Below, one piece after another: positions 15,886 through 32,002 of a stretch of 64,000 nt of DNA (the first letter of the stretch is position 1; every line of letters begins with the position of its first letter). Origin of the DNA: JAVJSF01 sp040219555 (GTDB lineage Bacteria; Actinomycetota; Thermoleophilia; Miltoncostaeales; Miltoncostaeaceae); the NCBI GenBank assembly GCA_040219555.1, contig JAVJSF010000010.1, positions 124,001-188,000 on the forward strand, given 5' to 3'. The position numbers were made by a program, and so were the translations under genes. The notes under the pieces are model-generated. The model saw nothing but the letters and a program-made list of their open reading frames with translations, was not told the DNA's origin and made no database searches.

Positions 15886-16419
15886 AACCGACACGAGAAG
15901 ACCCGAGCGCTCGAGCAGCTCACCGAGCGACTCCAGGGGTCTGACACCATCATCGCCGCCAACTACCGCGGTCTGTCCGTGAGTGAGCTCGGGCAGCTGC
16001 GCATCGGCTTGGCCGAGGCCGGCACCCAGTTCACGGTGGTGAAGAACACCCTCGCGCGGCGCGCCGCGATCGACACCGGGCGCGAGGCGCTGGTGGAACA
16101 CCTGGTCGGCCCCACGGGCCTGGCCTGGGTGGGCGGTGACCCCGCCGTCGCGGCGAAGGTGCTCGACAAGTTCGCGACGACCCACAAGGAGAAGTTCACC
16201 ATCAAGGGTGGGCTGCTCGAGGGCGCCGTGATCACAGCCGACGAGATCAGCCGCCTCGCCAAGCTGCCGAGCCGCGAGCAGCTGCTCGCCCAGCTCGCCG
16301 GCGGCGTCGCCGCCCCGCTCACCGGCCTCGCCGGGAGCCTCAACGCCCTCATCGCCGGTCTGGCGCGCTCCCTGGGCGCCGTCCAGGCCCAGCGCGCCGA
16401 CGAGGCGCCCGCGGCCTAG
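15883..16419 (+). CDS. rplJ: 50S ribosomal protein L10, CTG start
   Basis: A 178-residue L10, base of the L12 stalk. The family N terminus (NRHEKTRALEQLTERL, then TIIAANYRGLSVSEL) begins at CTG 15883, with GGAGGT at 15871-15876 giving ideal 6-nt spacing. Back to the in-frame stop at 15835 there is no ATG, GTG or TTG. The first conventional start, GTG 15979, would delete 32 conserved residues of the rRNA-binding domain. The C-terminal helix that binds L12 dimers is the Ala-rich LAGSLNALIAGLARSLGAV region. Expression is probably controlled by the leader hairpin. Confidence 0.93.
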   Translation: MNRHEKTRALEQLTERLQGSDTIIAANYRGLSVSELGQLRIGLAEAGTQFTVVKNTLARRAAIDTGREALVEHLVGPTGLAWVGGDPAVAAKVLDKFATTHKEKFTIKGGLLEGAVITADEISRLAKLPSREQLLAQLAGGVAAPLTGLAGSLNALIAGLARSLGAVQAQRADEAPAA

Positions 16420-16466
16420 CCCGCGATCCACGCACGCATCGCAACGAATCCAAAGAGGAGCACGAA

Positions 16467-16853
16467 ATGGGTATGACCACCGAGGAGTGGATCGAGGAGC
16501 TCAAGGCCATCTCGGTCCTGGAGCTGTCCGAGCGCATCAAGGCCATCGAGGAGACCTTCGGCGTCAGCGCCGCGGCCCCGGTCGCGGCTGCCGCGGCCCC
16601 GGCCGGCGGCGGTGACGGCGGCGGCGCCGCCGAGGAGGAGCAGACCGCGTTCACGGTCAGCCTCGAGAGCGCCGGCGAGAAGAAGATCCAGGTCATCAAG
16701 GTCGTCCGCTCGGCCACCGGCCTGGGCCTGAAGGAGGCCAAGGAGCTGGTCGACGGCGCCCCGTCGGTGATCAAGGAGGGCATCGCCAAGGACGAGGCCG
16801 AGGCCCTCAAGGCCCAGATCGAAGAGGCCGGCGGGACCGTCGAGGTCAAGTAG
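16467..16853 (+). CDS. rplL: 50S ribosomal protein L7/L12
   Basis: A 128-residue stalk protein that recruits translational GTPases. The N-terminal dimerisation domain (EEWIEELKAISVLELSERIKA...) is followed by an Ala/Gly hinge at about 35-55 and the C-terminal domain with LKEAKELVDGAPSVIKEG. A GAGGAG Shine-Dalgarno sequence precedes ATG 16467; ATG 16473 is an alternative. A strong hairpin follows 12 nt after the stop, so the rplJL transcript probably ends before the subtilase genes. Confidence 0.98.
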   Translation: MGMTTEEWIEELKAISVLELSERIKAIEETFGVSAAAPVAAAAAPAGGGDGGGAAEEEQTAFTVSLESAGEKKIQVIKVVRSATGLGLKEAKELVDGAPSVIKEGIAKDEAEALKAQIEEAGGTVEVK

Positions 16854-16865
16854 CAGGTGTTCGCC

Positions 16866-16894
16866 CGGGCCCTCCGGTTTGCCGGACGGGCCCG
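16866..16894 (+). terminator. Hairpin terminator after rplL
   Basis: CGGGCCC-TCCGG pairs with CCGGA-C-GGGCCCG around a TTTG loop, a 12-bp stem with one bulged base. The following bases are T/G-rich rather than a T-run, as is common in high-GC genomes. It lies inside the 5' extension of the next open frame and so argues for a downstream start there. Confidence 0.65.
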
Positions 16895-16895
16895 C

Positions 16896-18398
16896 ATGTG
16901 GTGGATTGTGGCTCTGGTCTCCAGAGCCACATCCGTTTCCGGGGCGGTCACGGCCGCCCTCGCGCTGATCCTGGCCGGCCAGGCCGCGGCGGCACCCCTG
17001 ATCTCCCAGGGCGCCTACCGCATCGGCGCCGACGCCCTGTGGAGCCAGGGGCTCCTGGGTCAGGGGCAGACGATCGCGGTGCTGGACGAGGGCTACATGG
17101 GCCTGGACCGCTCGATCGAGCTCGGCGAACTGCCGCCCCGCTCGGAGATGGACTTCTACAACGCGGACCCCCTGAACGGCTGGGACGGGGTCAGCAAGCT
17201 GGGCACGCCCACCCCGCACGGCGTCCGGATGGCCGAGATCGTCCACGACATCGCCCCCCGCGCCCGGTTGGTCCTGGTGCGCTATCGCACCCCTTCGCAG
17301 TTCGCGGCCGCGGCGGCCTGGATCGCGGATCGCGGCATCCCGGTCGTCAGCCACTCCAGTTCGCGGCTGACGGCGCCGTTCGACGGCACGGGCGTCTACG
17401 CCCGCGCGGTGGACGCGGCCGCGGCACGCGGGGTGCTGTGGGTGAACTCGGCCGGCAACTACGCCCGGCGCCATTGGACGGGGACCGCCGCGGGCCTGGG
17501 GGCCGGGGTGCCCCTCCTGACCCGCGACGGGGACCGCCTCCTGATCAGCGCCAGCTGGGAGGGGCCGGCCCGGTTCGCCCTCACAGCCCAGGCGTTCGAC
17601 CCGGCCGCGGGCGGCTGGCGCGACATCGTGGCCGGTGAGCCCGACGGCCCCCAGACCCTGCTGATCCCGACCACCCTCGTCGGTGCGGGTGCGCACCGGG
17701 TGCTGGTGCGCCAGACCGCGGGCTCCCCGACGCGCGTGGACATCACCTCCCAGACCGCCGGCTTCGGAGGGGCCGCGGTGGGGGAGGGCAGCGTCACCAC
17801 GCCGGGCGACGCGCGCGGCGCGCTCACGGTCGGCGCCGTCAACTGGAGCACCGACGTCGTGGCGCCGTACTCCTCGTACGGGCCCACCCGCGACGGGCGC
17901 GCCAAGCCCGACATCGCCGGGCCCACCTACATCACGTCCAACCCCGAGTGGCCCGGGACGGCCGGGACCTCGGCCTCCACGCCGCACGTCGCCGCGGGCG
18001 CGGTGCTGCTGCGCCAGCACCGCCTGTCGCGCGGACTGCCGGCCGGGGCCGCCGACCTGCGCGCCGCGCTGCTGGGCTCGGCGCGGCCCGTGGAGGACCC
18101 CGTGCCCGGCCGCACCGGGGCCGGGATGGTCCGGCTGGATACCGTCCCGCCGCGCCTGGGCGTGTCGGTGACCCGCGCCCGGCGGCCGGTGGTCCGGGTG
18201 CGCGCGCTGGATGCCGGGACCATCGAGAGGGTGACCATCAGCGTCGACGGCCGGCCGGTGCGCGCGGTGCGCCGGCCGGCCGTCGGGGTGCGCCTGCCGG
18301 TACTGCGCAGGCCGGTACGCGTCGAGGTGGAGGTGCGGGACATGGCGGGGAACACACGTGGGACGACGCGCGTGGTGCGACCCCCGGTGCTCCGATGA
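16896..18398 (+). CDS. Secreted subtilisin-like serine protease (S8), first of a tandem pair
   Basis: A 500-residue secreted S8 peptidase. Start ATG 16896 is just beyond the rplL terminator and GTG 16908 is an alternative; neither has a good Shine-Dalgarno sequence. A signal peptide (hydrophobic core AVTAALALILAGQAAAA) precedes the catalytic domain. The triad is Asp64 (AVLDEGYMG), His108 (TPHGVRMAE) and Ser359 (GTSASTPHVAAGA), with oxyanion Asn188 in NSAGNYARRHWTG. There is no separate prodomain between signal and protease, unlike its partner. The C-terminal 90 residues are Arg/Val-rich and beta-like. The stop overlaps the next gene's start by 4 nt. Confidence 0.85.
   Translation: MWWIVALVSRATSVSGAVTAALALILAGQAAAAPLISQGAYRIGADALWSQGLLGQGQTIAVLDEGYMGLDRSIELGELPPRSEMDFYNADPLNGWDGVSKLGTPTPHGVRMAEIVHDIAPRARLVLVRYRTPSQFAAAAAWIADRGIPVVSHSSSRLTAPFDGTGVYARAVDAAAARGVLWVNSAGNYARRHWTGTAAGLGAGVPLLTRDGDRLLISASWEGPARFALTAQAFDPAAGGWRDIVAGEPDGPQTLLIPTTLVGAGAHRVLVRQTAGSPTRVDITSQTAGFGGAAVGEGSVTTPGDARGALTVGAVNWSTDVVAPYSSYGPTRDGRAKPDIAGPTYITSNPEWPGTAGTSASTPHVAAGAVLLRQHRLSRGLPAGAADLRAALLGSARPVEDPVPGRTGAGMVRLDTVPPRLGVSVTRARRPVVRVRALDAGTIERVTISVDGRPVRAVRRPAVGVRLPVLRRPVRVEVEVRDMAGNTRGTTRVVRPPVLR
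16907..16931. repeat. Perfect inverted repeat at the subtilase 5' end
   Basis: TGTGGCTCTGG and CCAGAGCCACA form a perfect 11-bp stem with a TCT loop. It lies within the first codons after ATG 16896, right behind the rplL terminator. It could be a second terminator, an operator, or an RNA structure limiting translation of the protease. Confidence 0.7.
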
Positions 18399-20566
18399 GG
18401 GCCCCGTGCCGGTGGCGACCGGCCCTGGTGGCCGCGGCGCTGGCCGGCGCGGCCGCGTTCACGGTCCCGTCCGCCGCCGGGGTGCCCGCGGGGCACGAGG
18501 CCCTCTACATCGACGCCCGGCCCGGTCAGCGGGACGCTGTCGAGCGCGCCCTCGGGATGGGCGGCCTGCGCGTCCACCGCCGCCTGGACGACCGCCTGCA
18601 GGTCATCGCGCCCCCCGACCGGCTACCCGCACTCCGCCGGCTGCCCGGCGTGGTCGCCGCCCGGGTGGCCACCACCGCGGTCCCCGACCAGGCCCCCGCC
18701 CCTGCTCCCCGCCTGGCGATCTCCCAGGGCCTGCAGCGCACGGGCGCCGAGACGCTCCTGGCCGAGGCCGACGGCGGCCGGGGCCTGGTGATCGCCGTGC
18801 TCGACCTGGGCTTCGGCACCAGCATCCCGGGGCTCCAGGACGCCGGGGAGTTGCCGCCCCCGTCGCAGCTGCGGACCACCAGCTTCGACCCCGTCGCCGG
18901 CCTGGCGGGCGCCAACGCGTACGGCAACCGCACCAACCACGGCGAGCTGGTGGCCCAGACCGTCTTCGACTACGCCCCCGAGGCGCGGTACCTGTTCGTC
19001 AACTACCGCACCGAGGCCGACTTCGTGGTGGCGACCGACTGGCTCACCGCCCAGCGGCCCGACATCGTGGTGCACTCGAACAACTTCCTGGAGGGGCCGT
19101 TCGACGGCACCAACCCGCTGGCCCAGGCGGTCGACCGGGCGGCGGACGCCGGGATCCTCTGGTTCAACTCGGCGGGTAACTACGCCCGCAAGCACTGGAC
19201 CGGCCAGTGGTCCGACCCGGACGCCGACGGCGACCACGACTGGACCGCGCCGGCCTGGACGTTCACGCGCCGCGCCGGCCAGGCCATGACCTTCGCACTG
19301 TCCTGGACCCACAACGACCCGGCGGCCCCCACCGACCTGGACCTCCTGATCGAGCGGGAGACCCCCGATGGCGCGTGGACCACCGTGGCCGCATCGCGCG
19401 ACCGGCAGCTCCAGGGCGCGCGGCCGTCCGAGCGCCTCACCGGCTGGCGCACCCCCGTGGAGGGGCGCTTCCGCGTGCGCCTCGCCCACGTGGGCGGTCC
19501 CGTCCCGGGCCGGCCCCTCACCCTCTTCTCGCGCGAGATCACCCTCGCGGCCGCGGCCGGCTCGCCCGTGAGCAGCGTCCCGACCCCGGCCGATGCCGTC
19601 GGCGCCGTGGCGGTGGGTGCGGTGACCTGGCGCGGCGACCGCCTGCGCAACTACTCCTCGTGGGGACCCAGCGATGACGGGCGCCTGAAGCCCGACCTCG
19701 TGGCCCCCACCGACACGCGGGTGATGGGCCCCAACGGCCTCCGCGGCGTGGGCGGCACCTCCAACGCAGCTCCGAACGCCGCAGGCGCCGCGGCGCTGCT
19801 GATCGCGGTCGACCGGCGCCAGGGCCTGCGACCCACGGCGTCCGAGGTGCGGACCCGCCTGGCCGAGACGGCTCTCGACCTGGGCGAGTTCGGGCCCGAC
19901 ACCACCTACGGCGCGGGCCGGGTGCGCGTGGCCGTCAGCGGGCCCACGATCATCCCCCGAAGCCCGCGCCCGGGCCAGCTCGTGCGCGGGGTCATCCGCG
20001 CCCGCTTCGGCGTGGCCGGGCTCGATCTCACCTCGTGGACCCTCTCCTTGGGCGACGAGGTGCTGCGCTCCCGGGCATCCCGCACGCCGCTGTCGGCCCG
20101 CCTTGACACCCGCACGCTGGCCGACGGCGTCTACGTGATGCGCGGCACGGCGCGCGACTTCCCGGGCAATGTCGCCGACGGGGCCTGGCGCTTCCGGGTC
20201 GACAACACTCCGCCGGTGGTGCGGGTGGCGCGGCCCCTGGTGGGCCCGCGCGGCCGGCCGGTGCCGAGGTCGCTGCTGTTGCGCACGCCGCCCGAGGAGC
20301 GCCCGGCGCTGCGCCGGCGGGCCGCCGAGCGCCCGGTGCGCCTGCGACTGGTGGCCGTCGATCCGCGTGCGCGGGGCGCCCTGAGCGCCCGGGTCGCCCT
20401 GCTGGGACCGCGGACCCGGGTCCTGCGGAGCGCGCGCATGCGCTCGGACCGGCCGGAGATCCTGGACCTCGGCAGCGTCACGCGCGGGCGTCACCGGCTG
20501 CTGGTGCGCGTCACCGATCGTGCGGGCAATGCCCGAACCGTCAGGAAGGTCCTCGTCGTACGCTGA
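18395..20566 (+). CDS. Secreted subtilisin-like serine protease (S8), second of a tandem pair
   Basis: A 723-residue secreted S8 peptidase whose ATG overlaps the stop of the first protease (ATGA). A signal peptide is followed by a region at about 25-100 (EALYIDARPGQRDAVERALG) that resembles an inhibitor-like propeptide. The triad is Asp137 (AVLDLGFG), His182 (TNHGELVAQ) and Ser456 (GGTSNAAPNAAG). The oxyanion region NSAGNYARKHWTG is nearly identical to the partner's, so the two are paralogues. The Ser motif has SNAAPNAAG rather than the usual SMAAPHVAG. A C-terminal region of about 200 residues has two beta-rich Ig-like repeats (DNTPPVVRVARP, VTDRAGNARTVRKV). Confidence 0.88.
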   Translation: MRAPCRWRPALVAAALAGAAAFTVPSAAGVPAGHEALYIDARPGQRDAVERALGMGGLRVHRRLDDRLQVIAPPDRLPALRRLPGVVAARVATTAVPDQAPAPAPRLAISQGLQRTGAETLLAEADGGRGLVIAVLDLGFGTSIPGLQDAGELPPPSQLRTTSFDPVAGLAGANAYGNRTNHGELVAQTVFDYAPEARYLFVNYRTEADFVVATDWLTAQRPDIVVHSNNFLEGPFDGTNPLAQAVDRAADAGILWFNSAGNYARKHWTGQWSDPDADGDHDWTAPAWTFTRRAGQAMTFALSWTHNDPAAPTDLDLLIERETPDGAWTTVAASRDRQLQGARPSERLTGWRTPVEGRFRVRLAHVGGPVPGRPLTLFSREITLAAAAGSPVSSVPTPADAVGAVAVGAVTWRGDRLRNYSSWGPSDDGRLKPDLVAPTDTRVMGPNGLRGVGGTSNAAPNAAGAAALLIAVDRRQGLRPTASEVRTRLAETALDLGEFGPDTTYGAGRVRVAVSGPTIIPRSPRPGQLVRGVIRARFGVAGLDLTSWTLSLGDEVLRSRASRTPLSARLDTRTLADGVYVMRGTARDFPGNVADGAWRFRVDNTPPVVRVARPLVGPRGRPVPRSLLLRTPPEERPALRRRAAERPVRLRLVAVDPRARGALSARVALLGPRTRVLRSARMRSDRPEILDLGSVTRGRHRLLVRVTDRAGNARTVRKVLVVR

Positions 20567-20604
20567 TCGCGGCCGCCGCGCGGTCTCGCGGTGTGCGCCG
20601 GTGC

Positions 20605-20633
20605 TGGACAGCCGTTGTGCCATCACGCACAAT
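20605..20633 (+). promoter_or_regulatory. Promoter candidate for the 66-residue protein
   Basis: TGGACA at 20605-20610, a 17-nt spacer and CACAAT at 20628-20633 resemble a sigma-70-type promoter, 62 nt before the ATG at 20696. Confidence 0.4.
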
Positions 20634-20695
20634 GCCGACGGCACATGCGGCTCGGGCCGCGGCCGTCATCTCCGAACCGACGAGGAAGGTCCCAC

Positions 20696-20896
20696 ATGCC
20701 GCTTGACCGCGATCGAAAGAGCTCTCTCCGCGACCGTGTGTCGCTCGCGAACAAGGCCACCGTCGACGACGTCGCGGACGACGTCAGGGCCGCCATGGCC
20801 GAACTCCCGGACGACGACAAGGACAAGGCGCGTCTGGAGGGGTGGCTCGAGGACCTGTCCGCCATCAAGGGCGGCGGCGTCCCCGGCAAGTTCTAG
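20696..20896 (+). CDS. Small charged hypothetical protein
   Basis: Not recognised. A 66-residue, highly charged protein (MPLDRDRKSSLRDRVSLANK, then AELPDDDKDKARLEGWLEDL) ending in Gly-rich GGGVPGKF. It is probably helical and cytosolic; no Cys, signal or membrane segment is present. GAGGAAGGT about 7 nt upstream supports ATG 20696. It lies between the protease pair and rpoB with its own promoter-like sequence, so it may not belong to either transcript. Confidence 0.65.
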   Translation: MPLDRDRKSSLRDRVSLANKATVDDVADDVRAAMAELPDDDKDKARLEGWLEDLSAIKGGGVPGKF

Positions 20897-20954
20897 CCGC
20901 GGTGGGGAGGACCGGCCGGCGCTCGTCGCCGGCCGGGCTCCCGCGCACGTCGGT

Positions 20955-21452
20955 TCAGCGGCGGGGGCCCCGCGGCGAGGCGTGGATCAACCGCTGCAGG
21001 CGGCGCGTCTCGGCCAGGGCGTTCATGGGGCGCCGGTCGGGGAAGGCGGTCCGGGCCCTCTCCATGCGCTCCTCGCGCCCCTCGCGGACCTCGACCCAGC
21101 GCTCGTAGGCGGCGATCAGGTCGAGCAGGTGCTCCACCAGGCTCAGGCCGCCCGGGGTGTCGCGGTAGGCCTCCCCGTCCAGCATGACCGCGCGGTCGTC
21201 GGCGTCCCACACCAGTTCCGCCGCGCCGGGGAGGGCGGCCCGCAGGCCGCCGGCACCCACCCGCAGCAGCATCCCGTGCCACTCACGCTTCAGGACACCC
21301 TGTTCCACGGCGGGGCGGAACCCGAAGGCTCTCAGGCGACGGCGCTCATCGGGCGAAGCCCACTGGCGGTGGGTGGTCTCGAGCAGGCGAGGCAGCCGGG
21401 CGTCCATCCGGTCCCCGGCCGGTCCGTCCGCATAGGCCGGCAACATCGCCAT
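20955..21452 (-). CDS. Hypothetical protein upstream of rpoB
   Basis: Not recognised. Start at ATG 21452 (ATG 21446 is in frame and equally possible) gives about 165 residues; the longer frame to 21575 would run through the rpoB promoter region. The protein is charged, with an RRRLRAFGFRPAVEQGVLKREW segment and a helical C terminus rich in Arg/Glu. No signal or membrane helix is seen. It is divergent from rpoB. A TACTGT hexamer lies 4 nt (or 10 nt, for the second ATG) before the start, so the mRNA may be leaderless. Confidence 0.6.
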   Translation of the reverse strand: MAMLPAYADGPAGDRMDARLPRLLETTHRQWASPDERRRLRAFGFRPAVEQGVLKREWHGMLLRVGAGGLRAALPGAAELVWDADDRAVMLDGEAYRDTPGGLSLVEHLLDLIAAYERWVEVREGREERMERARTAFPDRRPMNALAETRRLQRLIHASPRGPRR

Positions 21453-21503
21453 CGCAACAGTATGCACGTTCACCCGGCACTGGTCGAATGTCGCCGCCGA
21501 TGG

Positions 21504-21512
21504 TGCTAGGTT
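21504..21512 (+). promoter_or_regulatory. rpoBC promoter candidate P1 (extended -10)
   Basis: TGC-TAGGTT (hexamer 21507-21512) has the TGn extension seen at other housekeeping promoters in this window. It would give a leader of about 180 nt before rpoB. Confidence 0.4.
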
Positions 21513-21600
21513 GTTAGGTCTTGGCCGACGGGTCCGACTGACGGAGATCGCACGCTCCCGGCGATTCCCCCCCACAGCGCCTGCATGGCAGGCACGATCG

Positions 21601-21630
21601 TTGACCCCGACGGCCGCTGCGTGATAGCGT
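21601..21630 (+). promoter_or_regulatory. rpoBC promoter candidate P2
   Basis: TTGACC at 21601-21606, an 18-nt spacer and TAGCGT at 21625-21630 preceded by TGA. This is the best -35/-10 pair upstream of rpoB, giving a leader of about 65 nt. Confidence 0.55.
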
Positions 21631-21700
21631 CTGCCGTTACGCCCGCGCCCTCACAGCGCTCCGCCGCCCGCCGCTCGCTCATCTCAGGAGGCCTCGAGAC

Positions 21701-30012
<8,312 letters not shown>

Positions 30013-30052
30013 TCCGCCGGCGCCCCCCGGGGCGCGGTGGTCGCGGAACGCC

Positions 30053-30078
30053 GAAGGGCCCGGGAGACCGGGCCCTTC
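30053..30078. terminator. Bidirectional terminator after rpoC
   Basis: GAAGGGCCCGG and CCGGGCCCTTC form a perfect 11-bp stem with a GAGA loop. It lies between the convergent rpoC and glycosyltransferase genes. A run of A/T at each stem base gives short T tracts on both strands. Confidence 0.85.
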
Positions 30079-30114
30079 CTCGTGGTGCGGCCGTCGCCCG
30101 CGCCGGGGCGGGGT

Positions 30115-31353
30115 TCAGGCCGCGGCCGCCGCCCGGCTCCGCACCAGCGCCTCGACCGCGTCCGCGGCCGCGGCCGGTCCCCCGGCGGCGCGGTACCCGT
30201 CGGCGACGCGGCGGGCACCGTCCGAGCGAGCCATCGCATCCTGGACCGCGGCGCGCAGGCGGGCCGGCGTGAGGCGCCGGGCGGGCAGACGGGTGCCCGC
30301 CCCGGCCACCGCCACCCGGCGGGCCACCTCGAGCTGGTCGCGCCCGAAGGGCACCGCGCACACCGGCACTCCTGCCGCGAGCGCCTTCTGGGTCGCTCCC
30401 ATGCCTCCGTGCGTGACCGCGCACGCGGCACGGGCCAGGAGCGGGCGGTGTGCGACGAAGCGCTCCACGTGCGCGTGCGGGCCCGCGGGCGGCAGGTCGG
30501 CACCGGCCGGGACCGTGGCCACGACGTGGACACCGAGCTCGGGCAGGGCCTCGATCGCCGCGGTCGCCAACCGGCCGTCGTCCTGGAACTCGGATGAGGT
30601 CGTGACGACGACGATGGGGCGCTCGATCGCGTCGAGCCACTCCGGGGCGGCTGCGGGGGGGTCCCACGCGCAGGGACCGATCATCCGCACGTTGGCGGGC
30701 CAGTCGGTGCGGGGGTACTCGAAGGGCTCGGCCGACAGATACAGGAATAGCGGCGTCGCCCGGAATATCCCGTCCACGCCGCCGTGGGCGGGCACCCCCA
30801 CCGCGGCGCGCACCTGGTTCAGCGACGGCAGCAGCGATCGCTCGACGGCGCCCGTGACCAGCCGGCGGGCCAGGGCGTCGCGCAGGCGCCCGGCCGGCCC
30901 GTGTGCCGGCGCCAATCCGGGGCCGAACGGCGGCGCATCCCGCGAGGGGATGGGCGGCGGGTAGGGGCACCACGTGGCCCACGGGCCGCCCCAGCGCTCG
31001 GCCACGGCCTGCGCCCCCCAGGCGTTGACGTCCACCAGCACCAGGTCTGGCCGCTCCCGGGCGATCGCCGCCTCGAGATCCGGCGCGTCCAGACCTGCCC
31101 GGGCACAGAGGGTGGCCACGGCCCGGCGCTGGGCGGCGGGAGGGGTCCGGGCCAGGTGGTCGTCGTGGGCGATGCTCTCGATCGCCGGGTCGATGGGCGC
31201 CGTGGCGAAGCCGCGGCCCCCCATCGCCGCTACCTCGGCGGCCATCGTCCTCAGGGCGACGGCATGGCCGCGGTCCCGCAGCTCGTCCAGGATCGGCACC
31301 AGCGGGAAGAGGTGTCCGCGCGCCGGCGTGGTGTAGGCAAGGATCCGTGTCAT
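30115..31353 (-). CDS. Glycosyltransferase, MGT/UGT (GT1) family
   Basis: A 412-residue GT-B glycosyltransferase resembling macrolide and other natural-product glycosyltransferases. The N-terminal acceptor domain starts MTRILAYTTPARGHLFPLVP. The C-terminal donor-binding domain has IVVVTTSSEFQ, HVERFVAHRPLLARA and the family signature THGGMGATQKALAAGVPVCAVPF. Family enzymes transfer sugar from a UDP- or TDP-sugar to a small lipophilic acceptor; the substrate here is unknown. The ATG at 31353 overlaps the stop of a TetR gene by 4 nt. This fits a drug- or metabolite-inducible glycosylation (inactivation) module. Confidence 0.9.
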   Translation of the reverse strand: MTRILAYTTPARGHLFPLVPILDELRDRGHAVALRTMAAEVAAMGGRGFATAPIDPAIESIAHDDHLARTPPAAQRRAVATLCARAGLDAPDLEAAIARERPDLVLVDVNAWGAQAVAERWGGPWATWCPYPPPIPSRDAPPFGPGLAPAHGPAGRLRDALARRLVTGAVERSLLPSLNQVRAAVGVPAHGGVDGIFRATPLFLYLSAEPFEYPRTDWPANVRMIGPCAWDPPAAAPEWLDAIERPIVVVTTSSEFQDDGRLATAAIEALPELGVHVVATVPAGADLPPAGPHAHVERFVAHRPLLARAACAVTHGGMGATQKALAAGVPVCAVPFGRDQLEVARRVAVAGAGTRLPARRLTPARLRAAVQDAMARSDGARRVADGYRAAGGPAAAADAVEALVRSRAAAAA

Positions 31354-31949
31354 CGCTCGTGCTCCTCGATCGCCGCGACCAGCTCGGTGATCGCGGTCAG
31401 GGTCTCCCGCGCGCCCAGGCCGGCGTCGCGGCGCAGGACCTTCCAGGTGTAGACGTCGCACACCGCCGTGAGCTGGGCCAGGACGCGCGCCCGTTCGCCG
31501 GCCGGTACGCCGTCGACCGTCCGTGCGAAGACCCGGGCGCACCACTCGGCGTGGTACTCGCGGCCCGCCCGCACGATGTCGGCCAGCGCCGGCGAGCGCT
31601 CCTCCTCGGCCAGCAGGCGGATGACGGCGTCGCCCACCTCCTCGTAGTGCGCCGCCAGGACGGCCACGGCCTCGGTGGGGTCATCCACCGGGGCGGCGTC
31701 GCGCATCCGCCGGATGCGTGCGGCCTCCCGCTCGCCGGCGGCGGCCATCAACCCGTCGCGTCCGCCGAAGCGGCGGATCACCGTCTGGGTGGAGACCTCC
31801 GCGCGCCGGGCCACCTCATCCAGCGACAGGCGGTCGGTCGGCTGCTCCCAGAAGAGGGCGCTGGCGGCATCCAGGATGCGCTCGGCGGTACGCGCGGCGC
31901 TCGCAGCCCGCGCGCCCTGACGGTAGGGGCGTGTCGACTCCAATTCCAT
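31350..31949 (-). CDS. TetR/AcrR family transcriptional regulator
   Basis: A 199-residue one-component repressor. The N-terminal helix-turn-helix spans about 22-68 (AERILDAASALFWEQ, DEVARRAEVSTQTVIRRFGG). The C-terminal all-helical ligand domain is variable and contains a Trp/Tyr-rich stretch (VCDVYTWKVL). It is co-translated with the downstream glycosyltransferase. The start codon lies within a near-perfect palindrome, so autorepression is likely. Confidence 0.93.
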   Translation of the reverse strand: MELESTRPYRQGARAASAARTAERILDAASALFWEQPTDRLSLDEVARRAEVSTQTVIRRFGGRDGLMAAAGEREAARIRRMRDAAPVDDPTEAVAVLAAHYEEVGDAVIRLLAEEERSPALADIVRAGREYHAEWCARVFARTVDGVPAGERARVLAQLTAVCDVYTWKVLRRDAGLGARETLTAITELVAAIEEHER

Positions 31950-31972
31950 GTGAGTGAGACTAACACGGAATT
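31942..31972 (-). promoter_or_regulatory. TetR operator overlapping -10 and start codon
   Basis: AATTCCATGT and ACACGGAATT are 10-nt arms with one mismatch, separated by 11 nt. On the minus strand TGT-TAGTCT (hexamer at 31957-31962) lies in the spacer as an extended -10, 7 nt before the ATG, which itself lies in one arm. A bound dimer would block the promoter of a leaderless tetR-glycosyltransferase mRNA. Confidence 0.7.
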
Positions 31973-32002
31973 ACGGAGGTGGCCGCACTCCTCGGGCTCG
32001 GC

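Noticed and set aside
15979..16419. rplJ starting at GTG 15979
   Set aside because: This would remove 32 conserved residues of L10, and no Shine-Dalgarno sequence precedes it; the CTG start fits better.
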